Positions 35,299-45,060 are shown, numbered from the stretch's first letter. The stretch: DNA of 64,000 nt from DIGJ01 sp041821315 (GCA_041821315.1 JBGUEO010000028.1:3987-67986); one strand, 5' to 3'. Program-made: numbers and translations. Notes: a model not told the origin generated them from the letters alone.

Positions 35299-35636
35299 AA
35301 ATTCTGGTTTAACTGGTTAACGGACGCGGGGAGTTTGGGAAATGACGCAAAAACAGAGGTGGGTATTCATATTCTCGAAGAGAAACATACAGAGCCCAGA
35401 AAAATCAAGCGCATGAACACTACGCAGAACCTCAAGGCAACGACAATTCACTCGTGTGGGAGTGAATTGTCGTTAGAGTTTCTGCTTCGTATGCTCAAAT
35501 GACTATTTCCGGGCTCTGTATGTTTCTCTTCGAGATTTACTTAATCGAACTGTTTTTGCTGACGTTTGAAAAATTTCCGCTATCTATTTCAATCGTCAAG
35601 TATATAATTTGTAGCCCATTCCGTCCTTGAAAAAAG
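35296..35636 (+). repeat. Palindromic non-coding element, copy A
   Basis: About 340 bp folding on itself around 35457. Perfect 25-bp stem 35373-35397/35511-35535; perfect 14-bp tip stem 35440-35453/35460-35473 with loop GTGTGG; outer partial pairing near 35345-35356/35551-35563. Between stems lie AAAATCAAGCGCATG (35401-35415) and TATGCTCAAATGA (35490-35502), both found identically in copy B although the stems there have other sequences. It contains no gene. Confidence 0.8.
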
Positions 35637-35976
35637 TGACCATTCCCCCCGACAAATTCTATATTTATGGTTATCCCGACCGCGGACTCTCTTAGAAAAT
35701 CAGCAAAAAAAGATGCTCCAATACCTTACAGTTGAATCAAAAGGGGAATGGCTGCTAGAAAATCATTTGAGCATATGTAGTAAAAACTCAATCTAAAATT
35801 GGCTCCCCTAAGAGTCAATTTTAGATATATCTGAGGTTTTACGCAATGCACATGCGCTTGATTTTCTAGCAGCCGTTCCTCTTTTGATTCAACTATATAG
35901 CACTTATAAAGCATCTGGTTTTGCGTGAATATTCCGAGATTCCCACGTTCGTTGCTCTCCTAAATCAGAATTTAAA
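35636..35976 (-). repeat. Palindromic non-coding element, copy B (inverted)
   Basis: Read on the minus strand it parallels copy A from end to end: the TTTAAATTCTG start (35976 downward), an ACGCAAAA-CAGA block, the conserved loops (35865-35851 and 35775-35763) and a shared TTTTTGCTGA block. Its own main stem is 35 bp (35731-35765/35859-35893, only two G-T pairs) and its tip stem 11 bp (35791-35801/35816-35826). Stem sequences differ from copy A but pairing is kept. Confidence 0.8.
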
Positions 35977-36107
35977 GACTCATTCTTTACATTTTACCCT
36001 AAATCAGCTAGAATAAGAAAGAATATTTGCGAAAATATAAATTGAAGTACATTTGATGAGAAAAAGGAGCTAATAGATGGAAGCTTCTCAGAAAGAAGGA
36101 ATCATCC

Positions 36108-36962
36108 ATGTCAATGATAAAAGCAAACAAATTAGCATTTGAATATATAAGAAGAGATGAAGAAGGTAATGTAGAAAGTATTAACCGCGCAATTGATGGG
36201 GTTGATATTGATGTAGCGGCGGGGGATTTCGTGGCTATATTGGGACACAATGGGTCGGGTAAATCAACATTAGCAAAACATATTGACGCGATTTTAATGC
36301 CAACAGAGGGAAGTGTATGGGTAGATGGGATGGATATTCAAGATGAGAAAAACTTATGGAATATTCGTCAGACCTCAGGTATGGTATTCCAAAATCCAGA
36401 CAATCAAATTGTAGGAAATATTGTTGAAGAGGATGTTGGCTTTGGTCCAGAGAACCTTGGTATTCCAACCGAAGAAATATGGAAGCGGGTGGAAGAGAGT
36501 TTAAAGGCGGTCGGTATGTATGAATACCGGGAACATTCCCCTAATAAACTTTCAGGTGGCCAAAAACAGAGAGTGGCAATTGCTGGTATTATGGCGATGA
36601 AGCCAAAATGTATCGTATTAGATGAACCAACGGCTATGCTTGATCCCAATGGTAGAAAAGAAGTTTTAAAAACAGTAAAAAAACTGAATAAGAAGGAAAA
36701 TATCACTGTATTATTGATTACGCATTATATGGAAGAGGTTATCCATGCGGATAAGGTAATTGTGATGGATAAAGGGAAGGTCGTAATGACGGGAACACCA
36801 AGAGAAATTTTTGCACAAGTTGATCAGCTAAAGGAATATCGCCTTGATGTTCCGCAGGTAACTTTACTTGCCTATGAACTTAAGAAACAAGGATTGCCAC
36901 TCTCAAATGGGATACTTACAATTGATGAATTGGTAACCGAGCTGTTAAGCCTTAAGAAATAA
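36108..36962 (+). CDS. ecfA1: Energy-coupling factor transporter ATPase EcfA1
   Basis: 284 residues. ABC ATPase with Walker A GHNGSGKST, Q-loop QNPDNQIVG, signature LSGGQKQR, Walker B CIVLDEPTAMLDP and H-loop ITHYMEE. With EcfA2 and EcfT it powers uptake of vitamins or metals through interchangeable S-components. The order rplQ-ecfA1-ecfA2-ecfT-truA is the common Firmicutes arrangement. Start is ATG 36108; a second ATG lies two codons later. Confidence 0.96.
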   Translation: MSMIKANKLAFEYIRRDEEGNVESINRAIDGVDIDVAAGDFVAILGHNGSGKSTLAKHIDAILMPTEGSVWVDGMDIQDEKNLWNIRQTSGMVFQNPDNQIVGNIVEEDVGFGPENLGIPTEEIWKRVEESLKAVGMYEYREHSPNKLSGGQKQRVAIAGIMAMKPKCIVLDEPTAMLDPNGRKEVLKTVKKLNKKENITVLLITHYMEEVIHADKVIVMDKGKVVMTGTPREIFAQVDQLKEYRLDVPQVTLLAYELKKQGLPLSNGILTIDELVTELLSLKK

Positions 36963-36979
36963 CCAGATGGGAGCAAGCG

Positions 36980-37825
36980 ATGGGAATTATAATAGATAAA
37001 GTAAATTATATATATAGTGTTGGAACGGCATATGAAAAAAAAGCATTAAAAGATATAAATATAAAAATAGAAGATGGCGAATTTATAGGATTAATTGGAC
37101 ATACAGGGTCTGGAAAATCTACATTGATACAACACCTAAATGGACTAATTAAGGCTACAAATGGTGCGATTTATTATAATGGAAATGATATATATGATAA
37201 AACATATGATATGAAGAAACTTAGAAGTAAAGTGGGACTTGTATTTCAGTATCCAGAGCATCAGTTATTTGAAACAACTGTAATTAAAGATGTGAAATTT
37301 GGTCCTAAAAATCAAGGACTTCCTTCCTTGGAGATTGATTTGAGATCGTTTGAAGCATTAAAGCAAGTTGGGATTGAAGATGATATGCTGGATGCGTCAC
37401 CTTTTGAATTATCAGGTGGGCAAAAGAGAAGAGTTGCAATCGCAGGAGTGCTTGCTATGCAGCCTGAAGTTTTGATTTTAGATGAACCAACAGCAGGACT
37501 TGATCCAAGAGGACGTGATGAAATTTTGGACTTACTAGCTAAGCTTCATAACGAACGTAAAATTACAATAATTTTAGTTTCACATAGTATGGAGGACGTT
37601 GCGAAATATGTGGATCGCTTGATTGTAATGAACCATGGGAGCATATTTCTTGATGGGGAGCCAAAACAGGTGTTTTCTTATTATAAAGAACTTGAGAAAA
37701 TAGGACTTGCAGCACCGCAGGTAACCTATGTATTAAATGCACTAAAGGAAAAAGGGTTTCAAATAAATACAGATGCAACAACGGTAGTGGAAGCAGCGGA
37801 TGAAATTATGCGTTTTATGAAGTGA
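36980..37825 (+). CDS. ecfA2: Energy-coupling factor transporter ATPase EcfA2
   Basis: 281 residues starting 17 bp after ecfA1. Walker A GHTGSGKST, Q-loop QYPEHQLFE, signature LSGGQKRR, Walker B VLILDEPTAGLDP, H-loop VSHSMED. Forms the heterodimeric ATPase with EcfA1. Confidence 0.96.
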   Translation: MGIIIDKVNYIYSVGTAYEKKALKDINIKIEDGEFIGLIGHTGSGKSTLIQHLNGLIKATNGAIYYNGNDIYDKTYDMKKLRSKVGLVFQYPEHQLFETTVIKDVKFGPKNQGLPSLEIDLRSFEALKQVGIEDDMLDASPFELSGGQKRRVAIAGVLAMQPEVLILDEPTAGLDPRGRDEILDLLAKLHNERKITIILVSHSMEDVAKYVDRLIVMNHGSIFLDGEPKQVFSYYKELEKIGLAAPQVTYVLNALKEKGFQINTDATTVVEAADEIMRFMK

Positions 37826-37868
37826 AGGATATAGACGCTGCACATGCGGCAGATAGGAGTTAGTTTAC

Positions 37869-38675
37869 ATGATAAGAGATATCACAATAGGACAATACTA
37901 TCCAGCAAACTCTGTGATTCATCGTTTGGATCCAAGAATAAAGCTTCTTGCAACATTAGTTTATATTATCTCGTTATTTCTATTTAAGAGTGTGATTGGC
38001 TATGTGATTGCAGGGGTCTTTTTGTTTACAGTGATAAAGGTTTCGAAGGTACCATTTACCTATATTGTAAAGGGATTAAAATCAATTGTTATTTTAATGC
38101 TGATAACAGTGTGCTTTAATTTATTTTTAACACCAGGTGAGCCGTTGCTTACATTTTGGGTTTTTGTGATTACAAAAGAAGGTATTGTAACGGCTGTTTT
38201 CTTAGGAATACGACTTGTATTTTTAATTATAGGTGCATCGCTTATGACATTTACTACAACACCCAATCATTTAACGGATGGCTTGGAACGATTGATGAAT
38301 CCGCTGAAACGTATTCATTTTCCAGTACATGAAATCGCAATGATGATGTCAATTGCTCTTCGATTTATACCTATTTTGCTTGAAGAGACCGATAAAATTA
38401 TGAAGGCACAAATGGCAAGAGGTGCTGATTTTGAACATGGTAGTTTGATACAAAAGGCTAAAAATCTGATTCCATTATTGGTTCCACTCTTTATTTCTGC
38501 TTTTCGTAGAGCGAATGACTTAGCAATGGCAATGGAAGCTAGGTGTTATAGAGGAGGAGAGGGAAGAACAAAGATGAAGCCGTTATCCTATAAACGAAGA
38601 GATTGGATTGGACTTGTGGTAATGACAACGTATTTGGGACTGCTTTTTGTTGTGACAACATATATTAAATTCTAA
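37869..38675 (+). CDS. ecfT: Energy-coupling factor transmembrane protein EcfT
   Basis: 268 residues with four to five hydrophobic helices and the two EcfT coupling motifs: A-R-G in KAQMARGADF and A-R-C in AMEARCYRGG. It scaffolds the two ATPases and binds S-components, none of which is in this window. Confidence 0.95.
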   Translation: MIRDITIGQYYPANSVIHRLDPRIKLLATLVYIISLFLFKSVIGYVIAGVFLFTVIKVSKVPFTYIVKGLKSIVILMLITVCFNLFLTPGEPLLTFWVFVITKEGIVTAVFLGIRLVFLIIGASLMTFTTTPNHLTDGLERLMNPLKRIHFPVHEIAMMMSIALRFIPILLEETDKIMKAQMARGADFEHGSLIQKAKNLIPLLVPLFISAFRRANDLAMAMEARCYRGGEGRTKMKPLSYKRRDWIGLVVMTTYLGLLFVVTTYIKF

Positions 38676-38714
38676 AAAGTGGTATGTTCTTAAAACGAAA
38701 AAGAGGTAATAGTT

Positions 38715-39482
38715 GTGAAACGAATTAAATTAGTAGTAGCTTACGATGGTACCAATTATTGTGGATGGCAGATCCAGCCAAATGGAATAACAATTGAAGG
38801 CGTATTAAATAAAGAACTTTCAATGCTTCTTGGTGAATCCATTGAAGTAATAGGAGCGAGTAGAACGGATTCAGGTGTGCATGCACTTGGTAATGTGGCA
38901 GTTTTTGATACAGCATCCAGGATTCCAGGCGAAAAGATGAAATATGCGCTTAATCAAAGGTTACCAGAAGATATCAGAATCCAAGAATCAGAAGAAGTTG
39001 ACATAAATTTTCATCCAAGATATTGCAACAGTCGGAAGACCTATGAATATCGGATTTTGAATCGTGAGATGGAGCTTCCAACGGAGCGTTTTTATGCACA
39101 CTATACGTACCGAAAATTGGATGTAGAGGCTATGAAGAAAGCGGCACTCTATATGATTGGTGAGCATGATTTTCAATCGTTTTGTTCAGCGGGAAGTCAG
39201 GTAAAAGAAACGGTTCGCACTATCTATTCTCTGAATGTGGTAGGGGAGGCAGATCTGATTAAACTACGGATTACAGGAAATGGATTTTTGTATAATATGG
39301 TACGTATTATTGCAGGAACTTTGATGGAAGTTGGAACAGGAAGAAGAGAGCCGGAAGAGATAATTAAGATCATAGAGAGTAAGAACCGAGGTATGGCAGG
39401 ACCAACGGCTCCAGCAAGAGGACTTCGATTGGTTCGAATTGCATATAGTGACTTTGATAAAGTCGATTTCGAGAAATTTTAG
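38715..39482 (+). CDS. truA: tRNA pseudouridine(38-40) synthase
   Basis: 255 residues, GTG start behind AGAGG. Catalytic Asp in RTDSGVHALGNVAVFD, plus YDGTNYCGWQIQPNG and FLYNMVRIIAGTLMEVG. Modifies U38-40 in the anticodon stem of many tRNAs. In Firmicutes truA commonly follows ecfT, as here. Confidence 0.97.
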   Translation: MKRIKLVVAYDGTNYCGWQIQPNGITIEGVLNKELSMLLGESIEVIGASRTDSGVHALGNVAVFDTASRIPGEKMKYALNQRLPEDIRIQESEEVDINFHPRYCNSRKTYEYRILNREMELPTERFYAHYTYRKLDVEAMKKAALYMIGEHDFQSFCSAGSQVKETVRTIYSLNVVGEADLIKLRITGNGFLYNMVRIIAGTLMEVGTGRREPEEIIKIIESKNRGMAGPTAPARGLRLVRIAYSDFDKVDFEKF

Positions 39483-39530
39483 ATAGAGTTTGTTTATAAT
39501 TAGAAGATATACAAGAAAGAGGGGATTTGG

Positions 39531-40214
39531 ATGAATATTCTAATGGTAGATGATGATAAAGATCTTTGTGAAGTGACAGCAATGCAACTTCAAATGAATG
39601 GTTATTGCGTAGATTGTGCTTACGATGGTGAACTAGCCAAATACTATATCAAAGAAGGAATATATGATGTAATACTTCTAGACCGTATGCTTCCGAAACT
39701 AGATGGGATGAGTTTGCTTTCTGAACTGCGACAAAGGGGAGTGATGACACCAATTATTTTATTAACTGCATTAGGTGCGATCTATGATCGCATTGAGGGA
39801 TTAGATGCGGGAGCGGATGATTATTTGGTGAAACCATTTGAAGTGGATGAGCTGATTGCAAGAATCCGTGCAATCTTGCGGAGACCGAGAGAGCGACTGG
39901 AGATGGAGGGAACCACATTTGAAAACTTGGTTTTGCATGGAGATACAGCAACTCTTTCATGTAAAGAGGAGTGTCGAATGCTATCTAAAAAAGAATCTAT
40001 GTTGATGGATTTTTTTATGCGAAATGCAAATCAAACATTGTCAAGACAACAAATTTTATCTAGAGTATGGGGTGTAGATTCCAACATTGATGAAGGAAAT
40101 ATTGATAATTATGTTTACTTTTTACGGCGTCGCTTAAAGGCACTTCCAACTGAAGTGTGCATTACTACAATTCATGGAATTGGGTATCGAATGGAACGAG
40201 GTAATTATGTTTAA
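39531..40214 (+). CDS. OmpR-family response regulator
   Basis: 227 residues, ATG behind GAGGGG. Receiver domain with DDD near residues 7-9, the phospho-acceptor Asp in VILLDRMLPKLDG and Lys in LVKPFEVDEL; C-terminal winged helix (RRPRERLEMEG..TTIHGIGYRME). Its stop overlaps the start of its kinase gene. Targets unknown; the downstream lipoprotein gene is a candidate. Confidence 0.95.
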   Translation: MNILMVDDDKDLCEVTAMQLQMNGYCVDCAYDGELAKYYIKEGIYDVILLDRMLPKLDGMSLLSELRQRGVMTPIILLTALGAIYDRIEGLDAGADDYLVKPFEVDELIARIRAILRRPRERLEMEGTTFENLVLHGDTATLSCKEECRMLSKKESMLMDFFMRNANQTLSRQQILSRVWGVDSNIDEGNIDNYVYFLRRRLKALPTEVCITTIHGIGYRMERGNYV

Positions 40215-41505
40215 TGCATTAAAACGAAAGTTAATACGAACATATACTGCAACCACGGGAGTCATTTTAACGGGAGTCGTTATATTGACTCTTTTTGTTA
40301 CGGCATGGAGAATGGAGGATATGTATAAGCAAACGTTTTATAATAATTTTAACGTTATTTCTAGTAAGGTGCAGTTGGATAACACAATCAGTAATCTATG
40401 GATTGCCTCTCAGGAGGATAAAAATCATCTGGTGATTGCTATAGAAGAGAATGCGACCCCTTTAAAACAAATCGGTGCGAAAAAAAATCAGATAATGAAG
40501 AAAAAGCAAGTAGAAAAATTACGAGATTTTGCGAAAAAAGATGGAGTCGATCCTTCCATATGGCCAGTTTCTGTGGAGGAGATACGGAGTAAAGTATATC
40601 AATGGAAGGAAGCGTCTTCTTTTTATTATGGTCAAATCTTAATATTTGCAACGGAATCTGGATACCGAAGTGTGTCACTCGTAGAAAAATTTTCAGATGC
40701 AAGAAAAAAACGGATCGAAGTTGTAGTCGCTTTTTTACTAATTGCTCTTTTTGGAATTTTCCTATTATATAGTGTAAGTGTCTGGTTTGTTAAAAAATCT
40801 GTAAAACCACTGGAAGAGAATAAAAAAAGACAGGATGAATTTGTCGCTTCTGCCTCGCATGAGCTTCGATCACCACTTACTGTCATAAAAGCCAATCTTT
40901 CTTTTATGAAAACACAAGAAGAGATGAGTGAGAGGTGCATGGATCAAATCAATAAAGAATGCAGTCGAATGACTTTATTAATTGAAGATATGTTACTTCT
41001 TGCATCTACAGAGAGTGGAAGTTGGAAGGTAGAGATGAATATGGTGGAGGTAGAGCACGTAATGATTGAAACGTTTGAAACATATCTTCCACTATGCAAG
41101 GAGAAGGCGATTGCACTGGTAATTGATTTAGAGGAAGAAGAAATGAAAAATATGAAGGGAGATAAAAATCGTGTGATGCAAGTGCTTGCCATTCTTATGG
41201 ATAACGCAATTCGATTTTCACAAAAGGGAAGTGAAATTACATTACGAGGAAAACTATTATCGCATGGGAAACGAAAGATACTACTTGAAGTGGAAGACCA
41301 TGGAATAGGAATTTTCCCAGAAAGAAGAGAACTTGTGTTTGAACGCTTTTATCAAGAGGATACATCCAGAAGTGATAAAAATCATTTTGGCTTAGGACTT
41401 AGTATTGCAAGGCAATTAGTAATGTTACAACAGGGTACTATTGTTTGCAAGGAAACAAAAGGTGGCGGAACCACATTTTCACTTGCCTTTTTAGAGATGG
41501 ATTAG
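40207..41505 (+). CDS. Sensor histidine kinase
   Basis: 432 residues from ATG 40207, which overlaps the end of the regulator gene (translational coupling). A longer in-frame start at 40174 lies well inside the regulator. TM1 ~10-32, extracytoplasmic part ~33-175, TM2 ~178-200, His in ASASHELRSPLTVIKANL, N box DNAIRFSQ, G boxes EDHGIGIFPE and GLGLSIAR. Partner of the preceding response regulator. Confidence 0.94.
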   Translation: MFNALKRKLIRTYTATTGVILTGVVILTLFVTAWRMEDMYKQTFYNNFNVISSKVQLDNTISNLWIASQEDKNHLVIAIEENATPLKQIGAKKNQIMKKKQVEKLRDFAKKDGVDPSIWPVSVEEIRSKVYQWKEASSFYYGQILIFATESGYRSVSLVEKFSDARKKRIEVVVAFLLIALFGIFLLYSVSVWFVKKSVKPLEENKKRQDEFVASASHELRSPLTVIKANLSFMKTQEEMSERCMDQINKECSRMTLLIEDMLLLASTESGSWKVEMNMVEVEHVMIETFETYLPLCKEKAIALVIDLEEEEMKNMKGDKNRVMQVLAILMDNAIRFSQKGSEITLRGKLLSHGKRKILLEVEDHGIGIFPERRELVFERFYQEDTSRSDKNHFGLGLSIARQLVMLQQGTIVCKETKGGGTTFSLAFLEMD

Positions 41506-41555
41506 AGATTTGTTTGTTATTATACTCTAATAGATCAAAAAGGAGGATGAAGAGA

Positions 41556-43772
41556 ATGAAAAAGGGAAGTATAGCAATCGTAATATTTGTGCTCTTGGCA
41601 GGAATATTATCTGGATGCAATGGAACCAAAAATAATGATGAGGTGAATAAGGGACGTTACATAGAGGAAGAAATTAATCTTCCAGAAGGCGAACAGATAA
41701 TTGGGCTCATACAAAATAAGAAGAATCAAATAGAATTGTTTGCGATTGCTTACAAGAATGAATCTACAAATTATAAAAAGTATATACTACAAGCAGATGG
41801 AACATGGAAATCACAAAATGAGAAATGGCTGGATGCAGTGAATGAAAGATATTTAAGCAAAACAAAATATGACGGAGTTGCAGAAAAAATTATATTAGGG
41901 GAAGATGGGGCTTACTATGCACTTGTAAAGGGATATCAAGAGAGTGAAAGTAAAAATTTTATATTTCGGTCGACGGATGGCGCAGAGGACTGTACAGAAA
42001 TAGAAATTCCTTATTTAGAAGGGGTGGCGAGTGATGACTCGGGTTATAAGATACATCAATGGATATCCGATTTTAGTGTTTTGAGCAACGGAACATTGGT
42101 ATTAAATGACGGGTATGAAAATTGCTTGTTGCTGTTTTCTCCAAAAGGGGAAGAGCTTGGTAAGCTTACGATAGAAGGACAAAATAGTTCGATGCAAGCG
42201 GGCAATAATATTTATGTGGATGAAAATAACATTATAGGAATAAAGGCGGATAGTCCAGAAATTCTTGTAGTAGATGGGGAAAGTCAGAAAGAAATCAAAA
42301 GTTTAGAACTCAATCAAGTAGAGAAGGGGGCATGTGTTTCTAAACTTTCAGAGGGTACGTTAGTATTGGCAGACAAAAAGGGAATTCATCGGATGAATGA
42401 GGGAGGTACGTTGTGGCAAACGGTTGTCGACGGGGATCTCAATTCAATGAGTATGCCAAACATGTATATAAAGTCCTTTCTTGTAGAAGAAGGTGATCCG
42501 GAAGTGTATTACATTTTATATCAAACCAGTGATAGTGATGGGGGATATTCTTTGATTCACTATACCTATGATGATACGATTGTCTCTGTGCCAGAAGAAG
42601 AAGTAAGCGTTTATTCATTACAGGAAAATGCAACGCTACGTCAGGCAATTTCACTGTTTCAAAGAAAATATCCGGACGTTAAGGTGAACTACGTTGTCGC
42701 AATGAACGAAGAAGAAACAAATTCAAAAGAATGCATTAAGGCCTTGAATACAGAATTGATTGCAGGAAATGGTGCGGACGTACTAGTCTTGGATGGCTTG
42801 CCGGTAGAATCATATATCAAACAAGGAGTACTAGAGAATATAAGTAGTGTATGTGAATCGGCAGATGTGTTACCCAATATTCTTAAGGGATATTATGATG
42901 ATAAAAATGTGTATGAAATCCCCACAAAATTAGTTGTTCCATTAATAACGGGCGAAAAAGAAGCAGTAGAAAGTGCGAAAAGTTTACATAGCATAGTAGA
43001 ATATGAAAGGGCACATGATGAAAAGCTATTTGTAAAAGGTGCTTCCTATGAGGAGGTGGCTAAGGTCTTTTTGAGAATGCAATTTTCTTCTTTTCTAACT
43101 GCGCAAAATACGCTAGATGTGGAGAACTTTACCGAGTATCTGGAAGACTTATCTTATCTTAGGAAAAGTGGGGCACTTTTATTGAAGGAGCAAGGAGGGT
43201 ATGCCTTTGATTCCAATGCATATGAATTAAAAATAAAAAAAACAAATGCAACTTGGGGAGATATTTATAGTATGGATACACTTTTTATTAGCGAGGCACT
43301 TTTTAAAGAAGGTGGCTACACCATTGGAGCAATTCAAAATAGTTTTTATGGGATAGGATGCATGGGTATAAACCATGCAACGAAAAATAAAAAGAGAGCA
43401 GAAGATTTTTTGAGCTTTATCCTAAGTGATGAGGTACAAAAAACGGATGTGGGGGATGGGTTACCCGTTTCTAAGAAATCTTGGGATACTTTACTTCAAA
43501 AAGAGAAGAAAGATATGTCATATGGAATATCATATAAATTAGAGGATGGAAGCTATGGTATGTTGGAAGCGGATTACCCATCCAAAGAAAGCCGAGCGAA
43601 ATTTGCAGCTATCGTGGGTACGGTATCTCATGCAACCCAAGATGAGAGCACGGTAATGGATATGATTATGACAGAGCTAGATGGCTTTTTCAATGGAAGT
43701 AAAGATATCAAACAAACAATACCAACTATTGAGTCAAAGGTGAATACTTATTTAGCGGAGCAAAATGACTAG
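41556..43772 (+). CDS. Large extracellular solute-binding-type lipoprotein
   Basis: 738 residues from ATG 41556, 9 nt after AGGAGG; a longer frame upstream overlaps the kinase. Lipoprotein signal with lipobox LSGC (Cys21). Residues ~40-365 are beta-rich, compatible with a propeller-like sensor region. Residues ~375-738 resemble a family-1 solute-binding protein (LRQAISLFQRKYPDVKVNYVV..GNGADVLVLDGLPVESYIKQGVLENIS). No ABC permease is adjacent, so it may be a receptor for the neighbouring two-component system rather than a transporter subunit. Binding target unknown. Confidence 0.82.
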   Translation: MKKGSIAIVIFVLLAGILSGCNGTKNNDEVNKGRYIEEEINLPEGEQIIGLIQNKKNQIELFAIAYKNESTNYKKYILQADGTWKSQNEKWLDAVNERYLSKTKYDGVAEKIILGEDGAYYALVKGYQESESKNFIFRSTDGAEDCTEIEIPYLEGVASDDSGYKIHQWISDFSVLSNGTLVLNDGYENCLLLFSPKGEELGKLTIEGQNSSMQAGNNIYVDENNIIGIKADSPEILVVDGESQKEIKSLELNQVEKGACVSKLSEGTLVLADKKGIHRMNEGGTLWQTVVDGDLNSMSMPNMYIKSFLVEEGDPEVYYILYQTSDSDGGYSLIHYTYDDTIVSVPEEEVSVYSLQENATLRQAISLFQRKYPDVKVNYVVAMNEEETNSKECIKALNTELIAGNGADVLVLDGLPVESYIKQGVLENISSVCESADVLPNILKGYYDDKNVYEIPTKLVVPLITGEKEAVESAKSLHSIVEYERAHDEKLFVKGASYEEVAKVFLRMQFSSFLTAQNTLDVENFTEYLEDLSYLRKSGALLLKEQGGYAFDSNAYELKIKKTNATWGDIYSMDTLFISEALFKEGGYTIGAIQNSFYGIGCMGINHATKNKKRAEDFLSFILSDEVQKTDVGDGLPVSKKSWDTLLQKEKKDMSYGISYKLEDGSYGMLEADYPSKESRAKFAAIVGTVSHATQDESTVMDMIMTELDGFFNGSKDIKQTIPTIESKVNTYLAEQND

Positions 43773-43862
43773 CCTATTTTTCTACATTTAAGGAAATAAC
43801 AATGCTAGGAATAATAAATTGATAGAAAAGTTTAAAAAAATGTAAAAATTGCTTTAACTAGC

Positions 43863-43917
43863 TTGACACATTTGCATATTCGTAATATAATTAATAACTG
43901 TGACGTGCTGTGCACGT
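43863..43917 (+). promoter_or_regulatory. Promoter and leader hairpin of rplM-rpsI
   Basis: TTGACA (43863-43868), 17-nt spacer, TATAAT (43886-43891): a perfect housekeeping promoter. Just after the expected transcription start a hairpin ACGTGC-TGT-GCACGT (43903-43917) could be the L13-leader type of autoregulatory element known in Firmicutes; the identity is inferred from position. Confidence 0.75.
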
Positions 43918-44029
43918 ATTAATTGAAGCGTGAAAATATTTAAGCCAAAGCCCCGGTAAAAGTATTTTTTAACGAATATAGAAATAATTGAGTTAACGAA
44001 TAATGGAAAGTTTTCAAGGAGGTAAACCA

Positions 44030-44470
44030 ATGAAAAGTTTTATGGCTAGTCCATCAACAATTGAAAGAAAATGGTATGTAGTTGATGCCACAGGACATAC
44101 ATTAGGCCGTCTCTCTTCTGAGATTGCTAAAGTATTAAGAGGAAAAAACAAACCTACTTATACACCACACATCGATACAGGTGATTATGTAGTTGTTATC
44201 AATGCAGATAAGATTAAAGTAACTGGTAAGAAGATGGATCAAAAAATTTATTATCATCATTCTGAATATGTAGGTGGTATGAAAGAAACTACATTAAAAG
44301 AAATGATGAATAAGAAACCGGAAGATGTTATTACTCTTGCAGTAAAGGGAATGCTTCCAAAAGGACCTTTAGGAAGATCTATGATTAAGAAATTACACGT
44401 ATACGCTGGACCAGAGCATGAACAAGCAGCTCAACAACCAGAAGTATTAGAATTTAAATCGAGATATTAA
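44030..44470 (+). CDS. rplM: Ribosomal protein L13 (uL13)
   Basis: 146 residues from ATG 44030, preceded by AAGGAGG; an in-frame ATG at 44003 would read through that site. MKSFMASPSTIERKWYVVDATGHTLGRLSSEIAKVLRGKNKPTYTPHIDTGD and KGMLPKGPLGR are diagnostic. Followed by rpsI after 26 bp. Confidence 0.97.
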   Translation: MKSFMASPSTIERKWYVVDATGHTLGRLSSEIAKVLRGKNKPTYTPHIDTGDYVVVINADKIKVTGKKMDQKIYYHHSEYVGGMKETTLKEMMNKKPEDVITLAVKGMLPKGPLGRSMIKKLHVYAGPEHEQAAQQPEVLEFKSRY

Positions 44471-44496
44471 TCGAAAGCTGAAAGGAGGAAATAACA

Positions 44497-44889
44497 GTGG
44501 CTAACGCAAAGTATTATGGAACAGGAAGAAGAAAAAGCAGTATTGCTAGAGTATATTTAATACCAGGTACAGGTAAAGTTATTATTAATAAAAGAGATAT
44601 GGATGATTATTTTGGTCTTGAAACCTTAAAATTAATCGTTCGTCAACCACTCGAATTAACAGAAACTTCAGATAAATTTGACGTTTTAGTAAATGTACAT
44701 GGTGGGGGATTCACAGGTCAGGCTGGTGCCATCCGACATGGTATTTCAAGAGCTTTATTACATGTTGACAGTGATTATCGTCCAGCTCTTAAGAAAGCAG
44801 GATTCTTAACACGTGATCCAAGAATGAAAGAAAGAAAGAAATACGGACTTAAAGCAGCACGTCGTGCTCCTCAGTTCTCTAAGAGATAA
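44497..44889 (+). CDS. rpsI: Ribosomal protein S9 (uS9)
   Basis: 130 residues, GTG start behind AAAGGAGG. YYGTGRRKSSIARVYLIPGTGKVIINKRDMDDYF and the C-terminus RRAPQFSKR, whose last Arg reaches the ribosomal P site. The final codons (CAG TTC TCT AAG AGA T) are also the attachment-site core of the downstream island. Integration left the protein sequence intact. Confidence 0.97.
   Translation: MANAKYYGTGRRKSSIARVYLIPGTGKVIINKRDMDDYFGLETLKLIVRQPLELTETSDKFDVLVNVHGGGFTGQAGAIRHGISRALLHVDSDYRPALKKAGFLTRDPRMKERKKYGLKAARRAPQFSKR
44872..44887 (+). repeat. Attachment-site repeat (rpsI 3' end, outer left)
   Basis: CAGTTCTCTAAGAGAT, identical to 54565-54580. It marks the left junction of the integrated element: integrase gene 274 bp away, element-specific sequence begins immediately after the rpsI stop. 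Confidence 0.88.
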
Positions 44890-44978
44890 TTTGTGCCGTT
44901 TGTGGAATCGTTCAAAACCGCATATTTACTGGCTTCTTGAAGTTCTGGAATGTCGTGAAAAGGTGTGGATTTGATACG

Positions 44979-45010
44979 GTAACTAACACACAACTAACAA
45001 GTAACTAACA
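44979..45010 (+). repeat. Arm-type direct repeats near the left junction
   Basis: GTAACTAACA at 44979-44988 and 45001-45010 with a related CAACTAACA between. The same decamer is found at 54509-54518 just inside the right junction. Probable integrase arm-binding sites. Confidence 0.7.
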
Positions 45011-45017
45011 AAAATAT

Positions 45018-45060
45018 AGGATGTTTTCAATGCCGATCGGTGTTGAGAGCATCCTTTTTT
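45018..45060. terminator. Terminator between rpsI junction and integrase gene
   Basis: Stem AGGATG/CATCCT enclosing a second stem around the palindrome CCGATCGG, then a T run. It lies downstream of both convergent genes. Confidence 0.82.

Noticed and set aside
35296..35976. Integron attC sites or a group II intron fragment
   Set aside because: No attC R'/R'' core, no integrase or reverse transcriptase nearby, and no catalytic domain V-like hairpin was recognised; the elements do not fit either class.
44979..45010. CRISPR-like short repeats
   Set aside because: Only two to three copies of a 10-mer with no spacer regularity; the position and the copy at the right end fit integrase arm sites.
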